Shown piece by piece: positions 9,601 through 19,087 of a stretch of 64,000 nt of DNA. Both the position numbers and the translations under genes were made by a program. The first letter of the stretch is position 1. The number at the start of each line of letters is the position of its first letter. The DNA comes from Desulfobulbus oligotrophicus (GTDB lineage: Bacteria > Desulfobacterota > Desulfobulbia > Desulfobulbales > Desulfobulbaceae), in NCBI RefSeq assembly GCF_016446285.1, contig NZ_CP054140.1, forward strand, positions 3,028,001-3,092,000, read 5' to 3'. The notes under the pieces were generated by a model. That model saw nothing but the letters and a program-made list of their open reading frames with translations. It was not told the origin of the DNA and ran no database searches.

Positions 9601-10827
9601 TCATCTGTACGTTTCCGCCCGTGCAACAATAAACGACTTCCACGAAGGGTCGTCAAAGGCATGGGCAATGGTGAAGATATCTTTATCGCCGCGGCCTGAC
9701 ATGTTGATGATAACGGCCTGATCACTCGACATGGAGGGCACCTCCTTAAATGCCTGAACAAAGGCATGGGCCGATTCCATGGCAGGAATAATGCCCTCGG
9801 TACGCATGGTCAGGCTGAGCGCCTCAATAACCTCCTTATCCGTGGCAGCTGCAAAACGTACCCTTCCCTGCTCACCAAGGTCGGCCAGGATCGGAGAGAT
9901 ACCGACATAATCCAGACCGGCAGCAATGGAATGTGTGTCAAGCATCTGGCCCTCTCCGGTCTGCAGAAACATACTCTTGTATCCCTGGGCCACACCAGGA
10001 GTAGCGCCACTGCCTGCAATCATACGTGAGGCATGCTGACCGGTTTCGATACCGTGTCCGCCCGCTTCCACGCCAACGAGTTCCACTTCGGACTCCCCGA
10101 TAAACCCCTGAAAGATACCAAGTGCATTGGAACCGCCGCCGACACAGGCATACACCCGATCCGGCAGACGACCATGCTGGGCCAGGATCTGCTGCCGCGC
10201 CTCCTGACCGATGATCGATTGAAACCAGGCCACCATCTCAGGAAAAGGATGCGGCCCGCACACTGTCCCTATAACGTAATGGGTCTCATCCATGGAGGCG
10301 ACCCAGTCACGAAAGGCCTCATTCATTGCGTCTTTAAGCGTGCGACTGCCGTTGGTGACCGGCACCACGGTGGCTCCGAGTTTTTCCATCCAGAACACAT
10401 TGGGCCGCTGCCGAGCCACATCCTCTTCGCCCATATACACTGTGCAGTCAAAGCCAAATCGTGCAGCCATGGTGGCGGTGGCCATACCGTGCTGTCCGGC
10501 ACCGGTTTCAGCGATCACCCGTTTTTTTCCCATGCGCCTGACCAGAAGCCCCTGGCCCATGACATTGTTCACCTTATGAGCCCCGGTGTGATTCAGGTCT
10601 TCACGTTTAATGTATATCCTGGCTCCACCAAAATGCCGGCTTAAATTTTCCGCATAGGTCAGAGGCGTTGGCCGACAGGAGTAGTTGCTCATCAACTGGA
10701 CATACTCCTGCCAAAATGAACCATCTGCACGGGCAGACTCATAGGCTTGAATCAAATCGGCAAAGGTCGCGTGCAGCACCTCCGGAATAAATGCTCCACC
10801 CCACTGACCGTAGTATCCTTTCTTCAT
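9601..10827 (-). CDS. trpB: Tryptophan synthase beta chain (TrpB1 type)
   Basis: TrpB condenses indole with L-serine on PLP. The protein starts MKKGYYGQWGGAFIPE, contains the PLP lysine motif HTGAHKVNN, and has the glycine-rich phosphate loop VGGGSNALG and the C-terminal SGRGDKD. It is the canonical alpha-binding TrpB1. I chose the ATG at 10827; a TTG six codons further upstream (10845) is also open but is an unusual start. A second, more divergent TrpB lies at 46308-47651. The other trp genes are not in this window. Confidence 0.95.
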   Translation of the reverse strand: MKKGYYGQWGGAFIPEVLHATFADLIQAYESARADGSFWQEYVQLMSNYSCRPTPLTYAENLSRHFGGARIYIKREDLNHTGAHKVNNVMGQGLLVRRMGKKRVIAETGAGQHGMATATMAARFGFDCTVYMGEEDVARQRPNVFWMEKLGATVVPVTNGSRTLKDAMNEAFRDWVASMDETHYVIGTVCGPHPFPEMVAWFQSIIGQEARQQILAQHGRLPDRVYACVGGGSNALGIFQGFIGESEVELVGVEAGGHGIETGQHASRMIAGSGATPGVAQGYKSMFLQTGEGQMLDTHSIAAGLDYVGISPILADLGEQGRVRFAAATDKEVIEALSLTMRTEGIIPAMESAHAFVQAFKEVPSMSSDQAVIINMSGRGDKDIFTIAHAFDDPSWKSFIVARAETYR

Positions 10828-10921
10828 AATGGTTGCATCAGTCAAAATAATGTAATGGTGTTGTCAGCAACGACACATCGCCGACCAACGGTCACAGATG
10901 TAGCACGTCGATCCACATTCT

Positions 10922-12550
10922 TCAGTCTTTTTCTACATCGTTTTTCAATTTCTCCCTGTTGCCGAACTGTTCTCGACAGGCCCGCGCAAAATCTTCCGGA
11001 TAATGGCCAAGGATAAACCGTGCCTGCGCTTCACTGAATGCTCCCATTGACCACGGTAATTTGGGAAGAAAAGCATACAGCAGTCGTTGCCCGTTGTGCA
11101 GACCGATGCGCTTGGAATACTCGATCGAGCTCACCATGGTGGCGCCAAGACCTGCCAGCACCTGCTGGGCTTTCAGAATGCCTGTATCAAGCGAGCGGCG
11201 CACCGGAGTGCCAGCTTCGATGACATTGCCGATGGCTCCCGACTCACCGTCGGCAGTGACCATAAGTTGCAGTTCCCACTGTGACACCTGGGCCTTGGGG
11301 ACAAACAGCAGGACATTTTCATCCTGCCAGACAACCAGTGACCGCTCTCCCGGCTGACCGTCGGTACGTGTGTTTTCAGCAAGGCAGTGCAGGTAATCGG
11401 TAAAAAAGTCTGACTGGTGCGACTCTCTATACTGCTTGATCACGTCAGCGACCATGTCTCCACAGGAAAAAGAGGCCAGCAGCTCACCATCCACCCCTGT
11501 CACCGTTTCCGGCACAACAGCGTACTGCTGGTGTATCATCTGATGTGAGGCATGTAACCGATATCCTGATCCGGAAAAATCATAACCGAAATTCCACCCC
11601 CAGAGAGTTGCCGGCAGCCGGGAAACACCCTCTCTGTTTGCCACCACGCTTACAATTTTCCGGCGTAGATCTTCCAGTTCTTCAGCAGACAGCGCCCTCT
11701 GACGAACGGCATGCCCAACCCCCAGGGACTGGGCAACAACCGTATATATTCGCTGATAGTAAAGATGGCGCACTCCCTCCATATCAGCGGCAGACAGGTC
11801 AGCAATCCGATAACGGATGGCTGTATGGGCAAAGTTGGCGGCATAATGTCCCCACGGGATATACGAGTTACTGCGCAGGTACTCAAACACCTCGGTTGTA
11901 TCCTGCTGAAAATCACCAACAATTTCGCTGCCTCCCTGTACACCGGGCCGCAGGACCATAACTGTCTTGTACACGTCCGGCAGATGCGGGTTATTGGCAA
12001 TGGTCTCAAACAGTTCAAAATCATCGATATCTGCATGGAACCGACCGCTGCGTTCCACATACTGCAGGCCTGTCGGAACACCGTTGTCGTTGAACTGGAA
12101 GCGGCAGCAGGATTTTGCCAGCCACATCAGCTCTTCGGGGTCGGTCGATGTCTGTGCCAGGGTATACGAAAGAGAGCGCGGCAACTCCTGCAATATCGCC
12201 TGTGCGGCGGCAGGAGAACAGTGTCTGCCCAGCAGTGCCCTGAACGATGGCATGGCCGAATGATAAATACCGATCATACCGGGATCAACCCTTCTGGCAT
12301 CCGCCCAGCCGGAATCGATATAACTGCACCCTCGAAAGGGTAAGGCATTCCGGATTTCATAAATTGCCCGAGCTGCAGTGACAGCAACATCACCGGCCGG
12401 GAAATTAACGGTATTCGGTATCGGACTACCGTCAGGACCAATACCCAGGTCAGAGATATAAGTTCGTTCACGTAAATTCGTGACGCAATACGACGGCTTA
12501 TGACAACCGACCAGAAACCGGCCGGTCGGCGTAACAGATGTCAACAACAT
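10922..12550 (-). CDS. Conserved-looking 542-aa protein of unknown function
   Basis: I do not recognise this protein. It is soluble, with no signal peptide or membrane helix. Notable segments are a Cys/His-bearing N-terminus (GCHKPSYCVTNLRERTYI), a central AANFAHTAIRYRIADL, and a C-terminal third rich in aromatic residues. That third contains VVWQDENVLLFVPKAQV, LDTGILKAQQVLAGLGA and RLLYAFLPKLPWSMGAFSEA. The strand pattern around LLFVPKAQVSQWELQLMV is loosely reminiscent of GalT/HIT-type nucleotide transferases, but no HxHxH triad is visible. It ends 95 bp before the trpB start, in the same direction, so it may be cotranscribed with trpBA. Codon use is like its neighbours. Confidence 0.85.
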   Translation of the reverse strand: MLLTSVTPTGRFLVGCHKPSYCVTNLRERTYISDLGIGPDGSPIPNTVNFPAGDVAVTAARAIYEIRNALPFRGCSYIDSGWADARRVDPGMIGIYHSAMPSFRALLGRHCSPAAAQAILQELPRSLSYTLAQTSTDPEELMWLAKSCCRFQFNDNGVPTGLQYVERSGRFHADIDDFELFETIANNPHLPDVYKTVMVLRPGVQGGSEIVGDFQQDTTEVFEYLRSNSYIPWGHYAANFAHTAIRYRIADLSAADMEGVRHLYYQRIYTVVAQSLGVGHAVRQRALSAEELEDLRRKIVSVVANREGVSRLPATLWGWNFGYDFSGSGYRLHASHQMIHQQYAVVPETVTGVDGELLASFSCGDMVADVIKQYRESHQSDFFTDYLHCLAENTRTDGQPGERSLVVWQDENVLLFVPKAQVSQWELQLMVTADGESGAIGNVIEAGTPVRRSLDTGILKAQQVLAGLGATMVSSIEYSKRIGLHNGQRLLYAFLPKLPWSMGAFSEAQARFILGHYPEDFARACREQFGNREKLKNDVEKD

Positions 12551-12708
12551 GGCTTCTCATATTTCAAAATATTCTTTCTTAAACAAAACGGATGAGGTGC
12601 GATACAGGAAGATTCGCTTGTATCCTTTTGGGGGCTCATGCATAATACCAACAGCCGCAAACGGCAACCAGCCTTTAAGCGGATTTTGTCTCTGACAAGG
12701 TGAGCTCC

Positions 12709-13800
12709 ATGGGATTTCCTAAAATTAATTTCCGGGTCTGTGAAGTCAAACAGTGTCCGCTATACCTCTACAACGATGTTGTCCAGATTGCCGGCATCGC
12801 CATCAGCATGGAAAACAACGGAGAATCGTCACTGATCAATACAACCGCGGTCTATTTTCCACCAAGTCGGAGCAGCTGTAAAATCCTCAGCGCCGATCTG
12901 ACCAGGATCATCATTGAATACGAGCGGGCCGACCAGATACCGGACTGCCTGATCTCCTGTTCAGGCTGCACAGGGTCCATCCGTCTGGAGCATTTCCGAA
13001 TGCTGTCAAGAGGCAATGATAGCAGCAACCCCGACAGCCGGCTGGAAGATATTGTCCCCCTGCTGAACGATCTCCCCTTTTTCCGCAACATCGATCCAGC
13101 ACATCGGCACACCGTCTTCAACTCCTTTAAAGTTCGAAATTGCGTAAAAAACGAAATCATCTTACGCAAAGGAGACCCAAATGAATCATTTTTCATAGTT
13201 GCCAGCGGCCGGGTAACGGTTTTCAACGATGCAGAAGTCCCGATTTCCACACTCAGACAAGGTGATGTGTTCGGCGAGATGAGCCTGATCTGCGATGAGA
13301 ATGTGGGAGCTACCGTACAGGCGGTAAACGTCTGCCGCCTGCTGCAGACTGACCGGCAACACTTCAGGAACATGCTCCAGATGCATCCAAGCCTGCAACA
13401 TTATTTTACCCGTCTGTTTGCCAAACGGCTGACAGATACCAATAAAATGCGTTCAGACGAGTACGCGTCGGGCATGATCGGCACACTTGAAGAGATATCA
13501 CTGGAAGCACTTTTTCAGACACTCCACCTCAATCAAAAGACGGGGGTCCTGACAATCACCCAGCTCTCAAAGGGAATAGCCCGTTTTTCCATGCGTAAAG
13601 GTGCGCTGATCAAAGCATACTATGCAGGCAGGAAAGGAAAGACGGCCTTCCAGAGCGTGCTTCATGAAAAAAATGGACGTTTCAAATTTCAGCAGGGCTT
13701 ACCGGCAGAGGATGCAGGGCTGGCGGAAATTGGAAACTTCATGAAACTGCTCATGGAAGGGTTACAGAGCCTGGACGAACATGCAACAACCGGACGGTAA
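12709..13800 (+). CDS. Cyclic-nucleotide-binding and PATAN (DUF4388) regulatory protein
   Basis: The product is about 363 aa. The N-terminal about 95 residues are cysteine-rich (VCEVKQCPLYLYND, CLISCSGCTG). A cyclic-nucleotide-binding fold follows (about 120-240), with the phosphate cassette region GDVFGEMSLICDEN and beta strands EIILRKGDPNESFFIVASG. The C-terminal part (about 255-350) matches the PATAN/DUF4388 pattern: SLEALFQTLHLNQKTGVLTI, then FSMRKGALIKAYYAGRKGKTAF. There is no DNA-binding helix-turn-helix and no catalytic domain, so it is probably an adaptor sensing a ligand in signalling or motility. I chose the ATG at 12709 because AAGGTGA lies 6 nt upstream; a GTG three codons earlier is also open. 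Confidence 0.85.
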   Translation: MGFPKINFRVCEVKQCPLYLYNDVVQIAGIAISMENNGESSLINTTAVYFPPSRSSCKILSADLTRIIIEYERADQIPDCLISCSGCTGSIRLEHFRMLSRGNDSSNPDSRLEDIVPLLNDLPFFRNIDPAHRHTVFNSFKVRNCVKNEIILRKGDPNESFFIVASGRVTVFNDAEVPISTLRQGDVFGEMSLICDENVGATVQAVNVCRLLQTDRQHFRNMLQMHPSLQHYFTRLFAKRLTDTNKMRSDEYASGMIGTLEEISLEALFQTLHLNQKTGVLTITQLSKGIARFSMRKGALIKAYYAGRKGKTAFQSVLHEKNGRFKFQQGLPAEDAGLAEIGNFMKLLMEGLQSLDEHATTGR

Positions 13801-14173
13801 TAACCACGGCAGATCTCACCTGCAAATCAAAAGATACAAAACAAAAACACCGGCTCCATCTGCAACAGACCATCAGCACTCCCCAGGTACAATAACGAGC
13901 AGTCGGCACAGTCCAACAGCATGATGCAGCCGAAAACACACCACAGGATGAGCGGTAACCCGGCAAAGAACACGCGTGCATCGTGTGCAGGGGCGCTCCA
14001 GACAAAACCCCGTTTAACACGCCGGCAACGACGATAAGAATCTATAGACGTTTTTTCCTTGACAGGATGGACACTCCGCTGGTAATGAATGATTATTCAG
14101 TCGGGTGCCCTTTTTTATTTTCCAGTTGTATCAACAGGTTGTTATTATTAACTCTCATTCAGGAAAAGTAATC
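13801..14173. other. Gene-free gap before sdhC
   Basis: This is a 373-bp gap with no convincing gene. It holds the candidate sdh promoter near its right end. On the minus strand a frame without a start codon encodes a hydrophobic segment (about 13827-13970, VFFAGLPLILWCVFGCIMLL). It might be the relic of a small membrane protein, but I cannot support it as a gene. Confidence 0.4.
14059..14088 (+). promoter_or_regulatory. Candidate promoter for sdhCAB
   Basis: A consensus TTGACA (14059-14064) is followed after 18 bp by TAATGA (14083-14088), about 85 bp before the sdhC start. The -35 is perfect, the -10 is mediocre. Confidence 0.38.
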
Positions 14174-14830
14174 ATGTCGTGGTTCATACAAACTTTTCGA
14201 TCTTCATTGGGCAAAAAGTACATCATGGCTCTTACTGGGCTCTTGTTGGGCGGCTTCCTACTTGTCCATACAATAGGCAACAGTACGATTTTCTGGGGGA
14301 GAAGCGCGTTCAATGCCTATGCGCATCATCTGCATTCCTTGGGCGTCCTGGTTCCTATCTTTGAAATCTGTCTCTACGCCATCTTCTTCCTGCACGTCAT
14401 TACCGGTATTATCCTCTGGTTGCAGAACAGAAAAGCGCGAGGCGGCAAGTACGAGATGCTGGTCAACGCCGGCGGCCGCACTATCGGCTCAAAAACCATG
14501 ATTTACACGGGCGCGGCGATCTTTGTTTTTATCCTTATCCATCTGGTTAACTTTCATTTTCCGGTTAAAACTGAGACAAAAACAATCTCTGATTTTGTCA
14601 CCCAGGTGCTGAACAATCCCTTTTTCACATTGATTTACGCAGCAGGTATCTCTCTTCTTTTTATCCACCTCAGCCATGGTTTTTGGTCACTGCTCCAGAC
14701 CTTGGGAATCAGTCACGTGAAATACGATCAGCCACTTCGTGTCATAGCCTGGGCTTTGGCAGGGATCATGGGCGGCGTATTTTTATTGATCACCTTCCTT
14801 ATGGTTATCTCTCGAAGTCAATTGCTTTGA
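14174..14830 (+). CDS. sdhC: Succinate dehydrogenase/fumarate reductase cytochrome b558-type subunit
   Basis: This 218-aa integral membrane protein has five hydrophobic helices and is the single large di-haem b anchor of the b558/Wolinella-Bacillus type, so no sdhD is expected. Candidate haem ligands are the histidines in LVHTIGN, YAHHLHSLG, FLHVITG, LIHLVNF and FIHLSHG. It holds the FAD/iron-sulfur subunits at the membrane and exchanges electrons with (mena)quinone. The frame is open further upstream, but MSWFIQTFRSSLG at 14174 is the normal family start and has an AGGA site. First gene of sdhCAB. Confidence 0.94.
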   Translation: MSWFIQTFRSSLGKKYIMALTGLLLGGFLLVHTIGNSTIFWGRSAFNAYAHHLHSLGVLVPIFEICLYAIFFLHVITGIILWLQNRKARGGKYEMLVNAGGRTIGSKTMIYTGAAIFVFILIHLVNFHFPVKTETKTISDFVTQVLNNPFFTLIYAAGISLLFIHLSHGFWSLLQTLGISHVKYDQPLRVIAWALAGIMGGVFLLITFLMVISRSQLL

Positions 14831-14940
14831 TACCACATCAATATGAGGCGAGTGAAGATCTATCCGCATGAACCGTCAGCGTAGACATGGATCTTCTCAA
14901 ATAATTTTTCCTTATTCACCTATAGCAAGAAGAAACGACT

Positions 14941-16866
14941 ATGCAGCTTGACGCAAAAATACCAGAAGGACCGATAGCCGAAAAATGGGATAAGTGCCGT
15001 TTTTCCAACAAACTCGTTAACCCTGCCAACAAACGTAAATACGAAGTTATTATTGTGGGTACCGGCCTGGCAGGCGCATCCGCAGCCGCAACTCTCGGCG
15101 AGCTTGGGTACAATGTCAAATCATTTTGCATTCAAGACAGTGCCCGGCGTGCACACTCCATCGCTGCTCAGGGTGGAATCAATGCCGCTAAAAACTACCA
15201 GGGTGACGGCGACTCTATCTTTCGTCTTTTTTATGACACCGTCAAAGGCGGTGACTTCCGTGCCCGTGAGGCAAACGTCTACCGTCTTGCCCAGGTCGCC
15301 AACAACATCATCGACCAGTGTGTAGCCCAGGGTGTTCCGTTTGCCCGTGAATATGGCGGAACACTTGCCAATCGTTCCTTTGGCGGCGCTCAGGTATCCC
15401 GTACATTTTACGCCCGTGGACAGACAGGACAGCAACTGCTGCTGGGTGCCTACTCGGCCATGATGCGGCAGGTTGGTGCCGGTAAGGTGAAAATGTATAC
15501 CCGTCGGGAGATGATGGATCTGGTTGTTGTCGACGGTGTAGCCAAAGGTATCATTGTTCGTAACCTGGTCACAGGCGAGATTGAGAAATACTCGGCACAT
15601 GCCGTTGTTCTGGCCACCGGTGGCTACGGGAACGTGTACTTCCTGTCGACAAACGCCATGGCCTCCAACGTCACCGCAGCCTACCGTGCCTATAAAAAAG
15701 GCGCAGGGTTTGCCAACCCGTGCTTTGTTCAGATTCACCCGACCTGTATCCCGGTTCATGGGGAATTCCAATCAAAGCTGACTCTGATGAGTGAAAGTCT
15801 CCGTAATGACGGTCGCGTCTGGGTACCGAAGGATCCTAATGAAACCCGCAAGGCCGCCGACATCCCGGAACAGGATCGTGATTACTATCTTGAGCGCAAG
15901 TATCCCTCCTTCGGCAACCTTGTTCCCCGTGACGTTGCCTCCCGCAATGCCAAACAGGCCTGCGATGAGGGTAAAGGTGTCGGTGAAACCAAACTCGGTG
16001 TGTATCTTGACTTCGCCGATGCAATCAAGCGTGACGGCCTGGACGTTATCCTTCGTAAATACGGCAACCTGTTCCATATGTACGAAAAGATCGCGGACAG
16101 CGATCCGACTAAAGAACCGATGATGATCTACCCTGCGGTTCATTACACCATGGGTGGTCTCTGGGTTGATTACAATCTGATGACAACGATTCCCGGTCTG
16201 TATGCCACCGGAGAGTGTAACTTCTCCGACCACGGTGCCAACCGGCTCGGTGCCTCAGCGCTCATGCAGGGTCTGGCGGACGGCTATTTTGTCCTGCCGT
16301 ATACAATTGGCGACTACTTGGCCAATGTTGCACCAGTGCCGACCAATACTGATGATCCTGCCTTTGAAGCGGCTGCAAACGAAGTGAAAGAGCAGATCAA
16401 CCGACTGATGAAAAATACCAAGAGCGGCAAAGGCGGCAAGACCGTTGACCATTACCATAAGGAACTCGGTAAGGTCATGTGGGATTACTGCGGTATGTCG
16501 CGAAACAAGGAAGGTCTGGAACTCGCTTTGACAAAAATACCGGAAATTCGTGCCGAATTCTGGGAAGATGTCATTGTTCCTGGTTCCGGCCAAGAGCTCA
16601 ACCAGTCTCTGGAGCGAGCCGGCCGGGTTGCCGATTTCCTTGAGTTTGGTGAACTTCTGGTTCGAGATGCGTTACATCGTAACGAATCCTGCGGCGGCCA
16701 CTTCAGAGAAGAGAGCCAGACAGAGGAAAACGAGGCTAAACGAGACGACACCAACTTCAGCTATGCAGCTGTGTGGGAATACAAGGGGCAGGGCACAGCA
16801 CCGGTAATGCACAAAGAGCCACTGGTCTTTGAATATGTTATTCCTTCGCAACGCAGTTACAAGTAA
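14941..16866 (+). CDS. sdhA: Succinate dehydrogenase/fumarate reductase flavoprotein subunit
   Basis: This 641-aa flavoprotein interconverts succinate and fumarate. The N-terminal FAD-binding Rossmann motif is [18 protein letters not shown]. The region that carries the covalent-FAD histidine is [16 protein letters not shown]. The catalytic region includes [11 protein letters not shown] and [20 protein letters not shown]. Length and motifs match the non-E. coli (Bacillus/Wolinella) class that pairs with a b558 anchor. The 110-bp gap after sdhC and 70-bp gap before sdhB suggest one transcript ending at the terminator at 17731. Whether it runs mainly as dehydrogenase or fumarate reductase cannot be told from sequence. 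Confidence 0.96.
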   Translation: MQLDAKIPEGPIAEKWDKCRFSNKLVNPANKRKYEVIIVGTGLAGASAAATLGELGYNVKSFCIQDSARRAHSIAAQGGINAAKNYQGDGDSIFRLFYDTVKGGDFRAREANVYRLAQVANNIIDQCVAQGVPFAREYGGTLANRSFGGAQVSRTFYARGQTGQQLLLGAYSAMMRQVGAGKVKMYTRREMMDLVVVDGVAKGIIVRNLVTGEIEKYSAHAVVLATGGYGNVYFLSTNAMASNVTAAYRAYKKGAGFANPCFVQIHPTCIPVHGEFQSKLTLMSESLRNDGRVWVPKDPNETRKAADIPEQDRDYYLERKYPSFGNLVPRDVASRNAKQACDEGKGVGETKLGVYLDFADAIKRDGLDVILRKYGNLFHMYEKIADSDPTKEPMMIYPAVHYTMGGLWVDYNLMTTIPGLYATGECNFSDHGANRLGASALMQGLADGYFVLPYTIGDYLANVAPVPTNTDDPAFEAAANEVKEQINRLMKNTKSGKGGKTVDHYHKELGKVMWDYCGMSRNKEGLELALTKIPEIRAEFWEDVIVPGSGQELNQSLERAGRVADFLEFGELLVRDALHRNESCGGHFREESQTEENEAKRDDTNFSYAAVWEYKGQGTAPVMHKEPLVFEYVIPSQRSYK

Positions 16867-16936
16867 TGGCAATCAAGGATTCCCTTAAACAACGGATTCA
16901 TTCCTGAAGCTTAAAATACAACGCAGAAGAACGGAT

Positions 16937-17701
16937 ATGTCATCGAAAACGATTAATATAATAGTAAAAATTTGGCGACAGAATGGTCCTCTGGCAAAAG
17001 GTGCTTTTGAGGAACATGCTCTCAAGGACATCAGTACTGACAGTTCATTTTTAGAGATGATTGATGTACTGAATGAGTGGTTAACCATCAAAGGATTAGA
17101 GCCCATTGCGTTTGACCATGACTGCCGCGAAGGTATCTGCGGCATGTGCGGGGCAATGGTCAACGGCATTGCACACGGACCTGATAAAGAAACAACCCTT
17201 TGTCAGCTGCATATGCGTCGGTTCAAAAATGGAGACACCATCGTTATTGAACCTTTTCGCTCCCAGGGATTTCCGATCGTTAAAGACCTTATTGTCGATC
17301 GGTCAGCCCTTGATCGCATTATCTCCGCCGGTGGGTATGTTTCTGTAAATACCGGTTCACCTCAGGACGGCAACACTATTCTTATCCCTCAGCATGTTGC
17401 TGAATTGGCCATGGACGCGGCCGCATGCATCGGTTGCGGTGCCTGTGTCGCTCAATGCCCCAACAGTGTACCAATGTTGTTTATTGGTGCCAAAGTCTCC
17501 CAGCTTGCGCTGCTGCCGCAGGGAAAATTAGAAGCGAAAAAGCGTGCCATCAACATGGTTATGCAAATGGACAAGGAAGGTTTTGGTAACTGCGGCAACG
17601 AAAGAGAGTGCGAAAACGTCTGCCCAAAAGGTATATCCATTCGCAATATCGCTCGTTTGAACAGAGAATTTCTTAAAGCCTCGTTCACGATCGATCACTG
17701 A
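16937..17701 (+). CDS. sdhB: Succinate dehydrogenase/fumarate reductase iron-sulfur subunit
   Basis: This 254-aa protein carries the electron wire between SdhA and SdhC. The [2Fe-2S] ligands lie in DHDCREGICGMCGAMVNG. The C-terminal clusters are bound by CIGCGACVAQCPN and by CGNERECENVCPKGI. It closes the sdhCAB operon; a perfect intrinsic terminator follows 30 bp downstream. Confidence 0.96.
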   Translation: MSSKTINIIVKIWRQNGPLAKGAFEEHALKDISTDSSFLEMIDVLNEWLTIKGLEPIAFDHDCREGICGMCGAMVNGIAHGPDKETTLCQLHMRRFKNGDTIVIEPFRSQGFPIVKDLIVDRSALDRIISAGGYVSVNTGSPQDGNTILIPQHVAELAMDAAACIGCGACVAQCPNSVPMLFIGAKVSQLALLPQGKLEAKKRAINMVMQMDKEGFGNCGNERECENVCPKGISIRNIARLNREFLKASFTIDH

Positions 17702-17730
17702 TATATCGCCTAGCAGGCCATCTCTTGTAA

Positions 17731-17764
17731 AAAGCTGATGCGGTCTTCCGCATCAGCTTTTTTT
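17731..17764 (+). terminator. Intrinsic terminator of sdhCAB
   Basis: A perfect 13-bp stem (17731-17743 with 17748-17760) around a TCTT loop, followed by a run of Ts to 17764. The rest of the 301-bp gap up to dctP holds only the candidate dctP promoter and a small hairpin (CATCT/AGATG near 17834). Confidence 0.92.
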
Positions 17765-17882
17765 ATGCATAAAAACAGTCAATTCCACACCACCATTATC
17801 CCCTCTCCCCCAAATCATCACTGGTTCGTCTGCATCTCTTGCAGATGAAGTTATGAAAATACCTCTACTGGTTCATTTTTCC

Positions 17883-17911
17883 TTGGTCAATGGTTTCTGA
17901 TCGTTTAAAGT
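17883..17911 (+). promoter_or_regulatory. Candidate promoter for dctPQM
   Basis: TTGGTC (17883-17888), 17 bp, TAAAGT (17906-17911), 91 bp before the dctP start. It is a moderate sigma70-type match. I did not find a clear sigma54 -24/-12 site. Confidence 0.33.
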
Positions 17912-18002
17912 AGGCGGGTTTCCTGCTAAAAATGCCTGCGGAAAAAGTTTCTCCTCTTCTCAGGCATACCGATGAACCCATTTAACAGAAGGGGGAAGTA
18001 CA

Positions 18003-19007
18003 ATGCTGAACAAGTGGACTAAAAGGTTTGCACTGGTCGGAACTTTCACACTCATGCTGTCTGGTTTCGCTCTCGCCGATCCCATCGACATAAAATTCAG
18101 CCATGTTGTTGCCAACGACACACCAAAAGGTATGGCAGCAGATTTTTTCAAACAACGGGCTGAAGAGTTGACCAAAGGCAAGGTGAAGGTAGAAGTGTAT
18201 CCAAACAGCCAACTCTACAAAGATAAAGAAGAGCTGGAGGCCTTACAGCTTGGTGCCGTCCAGATGCTGGCTCCCTCATTAGCCAAATTCGGACCACTGG
18301 GTGTTAGAGATTTTGAGGTATTTGATCTCCCGTACATCTTTAATGGGTACGAAGAACTCCATAAAGTAACCTACGGACCTGCCGGTCAGGCACTGCTCGA
18401 CAAACTTGAGCCCAAAGGAATAAAAGGACTGGCCTACTGGGACAACGGATTCAAATCCTTTTCTGCCCACACCCCGATCCGTACCCCGGATGATCTGAAG
18501 GGTAAAAAACTACGTATCCAGTCCTCCAAGGTTCTGGAAGAGCAGATGCGTGCCATCAGGGCCATACCCCAGGTTATGCCTTTTTCTGAGGTGTATCACG
18601 CTCTGCAAACCGGCGTTGTCGACGGCACCGAAAACCCGATCTCCAACTTTTACACCCAAAAGATGCATGAGGTACAGCAGTATCTCTCTCTTACCGACCA
18701 TGGATACCTCGGATACGCTGTTATTGTGAACAAAAAATTCTGGGACGGTCTCCCGGCTGATATCCGTGAGCAACTCGAAGTGGCCATGAAAGAAGCTACA
18801 GAATATGCCAACAAGATCGCCAAGGAAATGAATGATAAGGATCTTGAATCAGTTCGGGCTTCCGGTAAGACGACAATCATCACCCTTACCCCTGAAGAAC
18901 GAAATGCGTTCCGTACTGCCATGATTCCGGTGCATGCCAAGATGGCAAATCGTATCGGTAAAGACACCATTGATTCTGTTTACAAGGCGATCGACTTCAA
19001 AAAATAG
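18003..19007 (+). CDS. dctP: TRAP transporter periplasmic substrate-binding protein (DctP)
   Basis: This 334-aa DctP-family receptor has a signal peptide (residues 1-25, ending SGFALA). The mature part has the family pattern: IKFSHVVANDTPKGMAADFF at the start, YPNSQLYKDKEELEALQLG, and a carboxylate-binding region with the conserved Arg in KKLRIQSSKV followed by DGTENPISNFY. It captures an organic acid in the periplasm and hands it to DctQM. The family includes C4-dicarboxylate, lactate and other acid binders; the sdh operon next door suggests succinate/fumarate/malate, as inference. GGGGGAAG precedes the start. Confidence 0.95.
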   Translation: MLNKWTKRFALVGTFTLMLSGFALADPIDIKFSHVVANDTPKGMAADFFKQRAEELTKGKVKVEVYPNSQLYKDKEELEALQLGAVQMLAPSLAKFGPLGVRDFEVFDLPYIFNGYEELHKVTYGPAGQALLDKLEPKGIKGLAYWDNGFKSFSAHTPIRTPDDLKGKKLRIQSSKVLEEQMRAIRAIPQVMPFSEVYHALQTGVVDGTENPISNFYTQKMHEVQQYLSLTDHGYLGYAVIVNKKFWDGLPADIREQLEVAMKEATEYANKIAKEMNDKDLESVRASGKTTIITLTPEERNAFRTAMIPVHAKMANRIGKDTIDSVYKAIDFKK

Positions 19008-19087
19008 CCGCCACACGTGTATGCCTCACCCTAGGTGACAGGTACAGACCTGTCACCTATGCTTCAGATACAATAAAAGGCCGTCAT

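Noticed and set aside
9576-9767. A 64-residue N-terminal extension of TrpA
   Set aside because: The extension overlaps the end of trpB, is not part of the TrpA fold, and the internal ATG at 9575 has an excellent ribosome-binding site.
10846-10921. A trp attenuator or TRAP-type leader before trpB
   Set aside because: The 76-bp gap has no Trp-codon leader peptide, no terminator hairpin and no repeated GAG/TAG array.
13827-14099. A minus-strand open frame with a hydrophobic segment and, one frame over, a CPSC motif before an A6 run
   Set aside because: There is no start codon, the Cys motif is out of frame unless one base is lost in the A-run, and only one Cys pair is visible. It could be a decayed zinc-ribbon membrane protein but is not supported.
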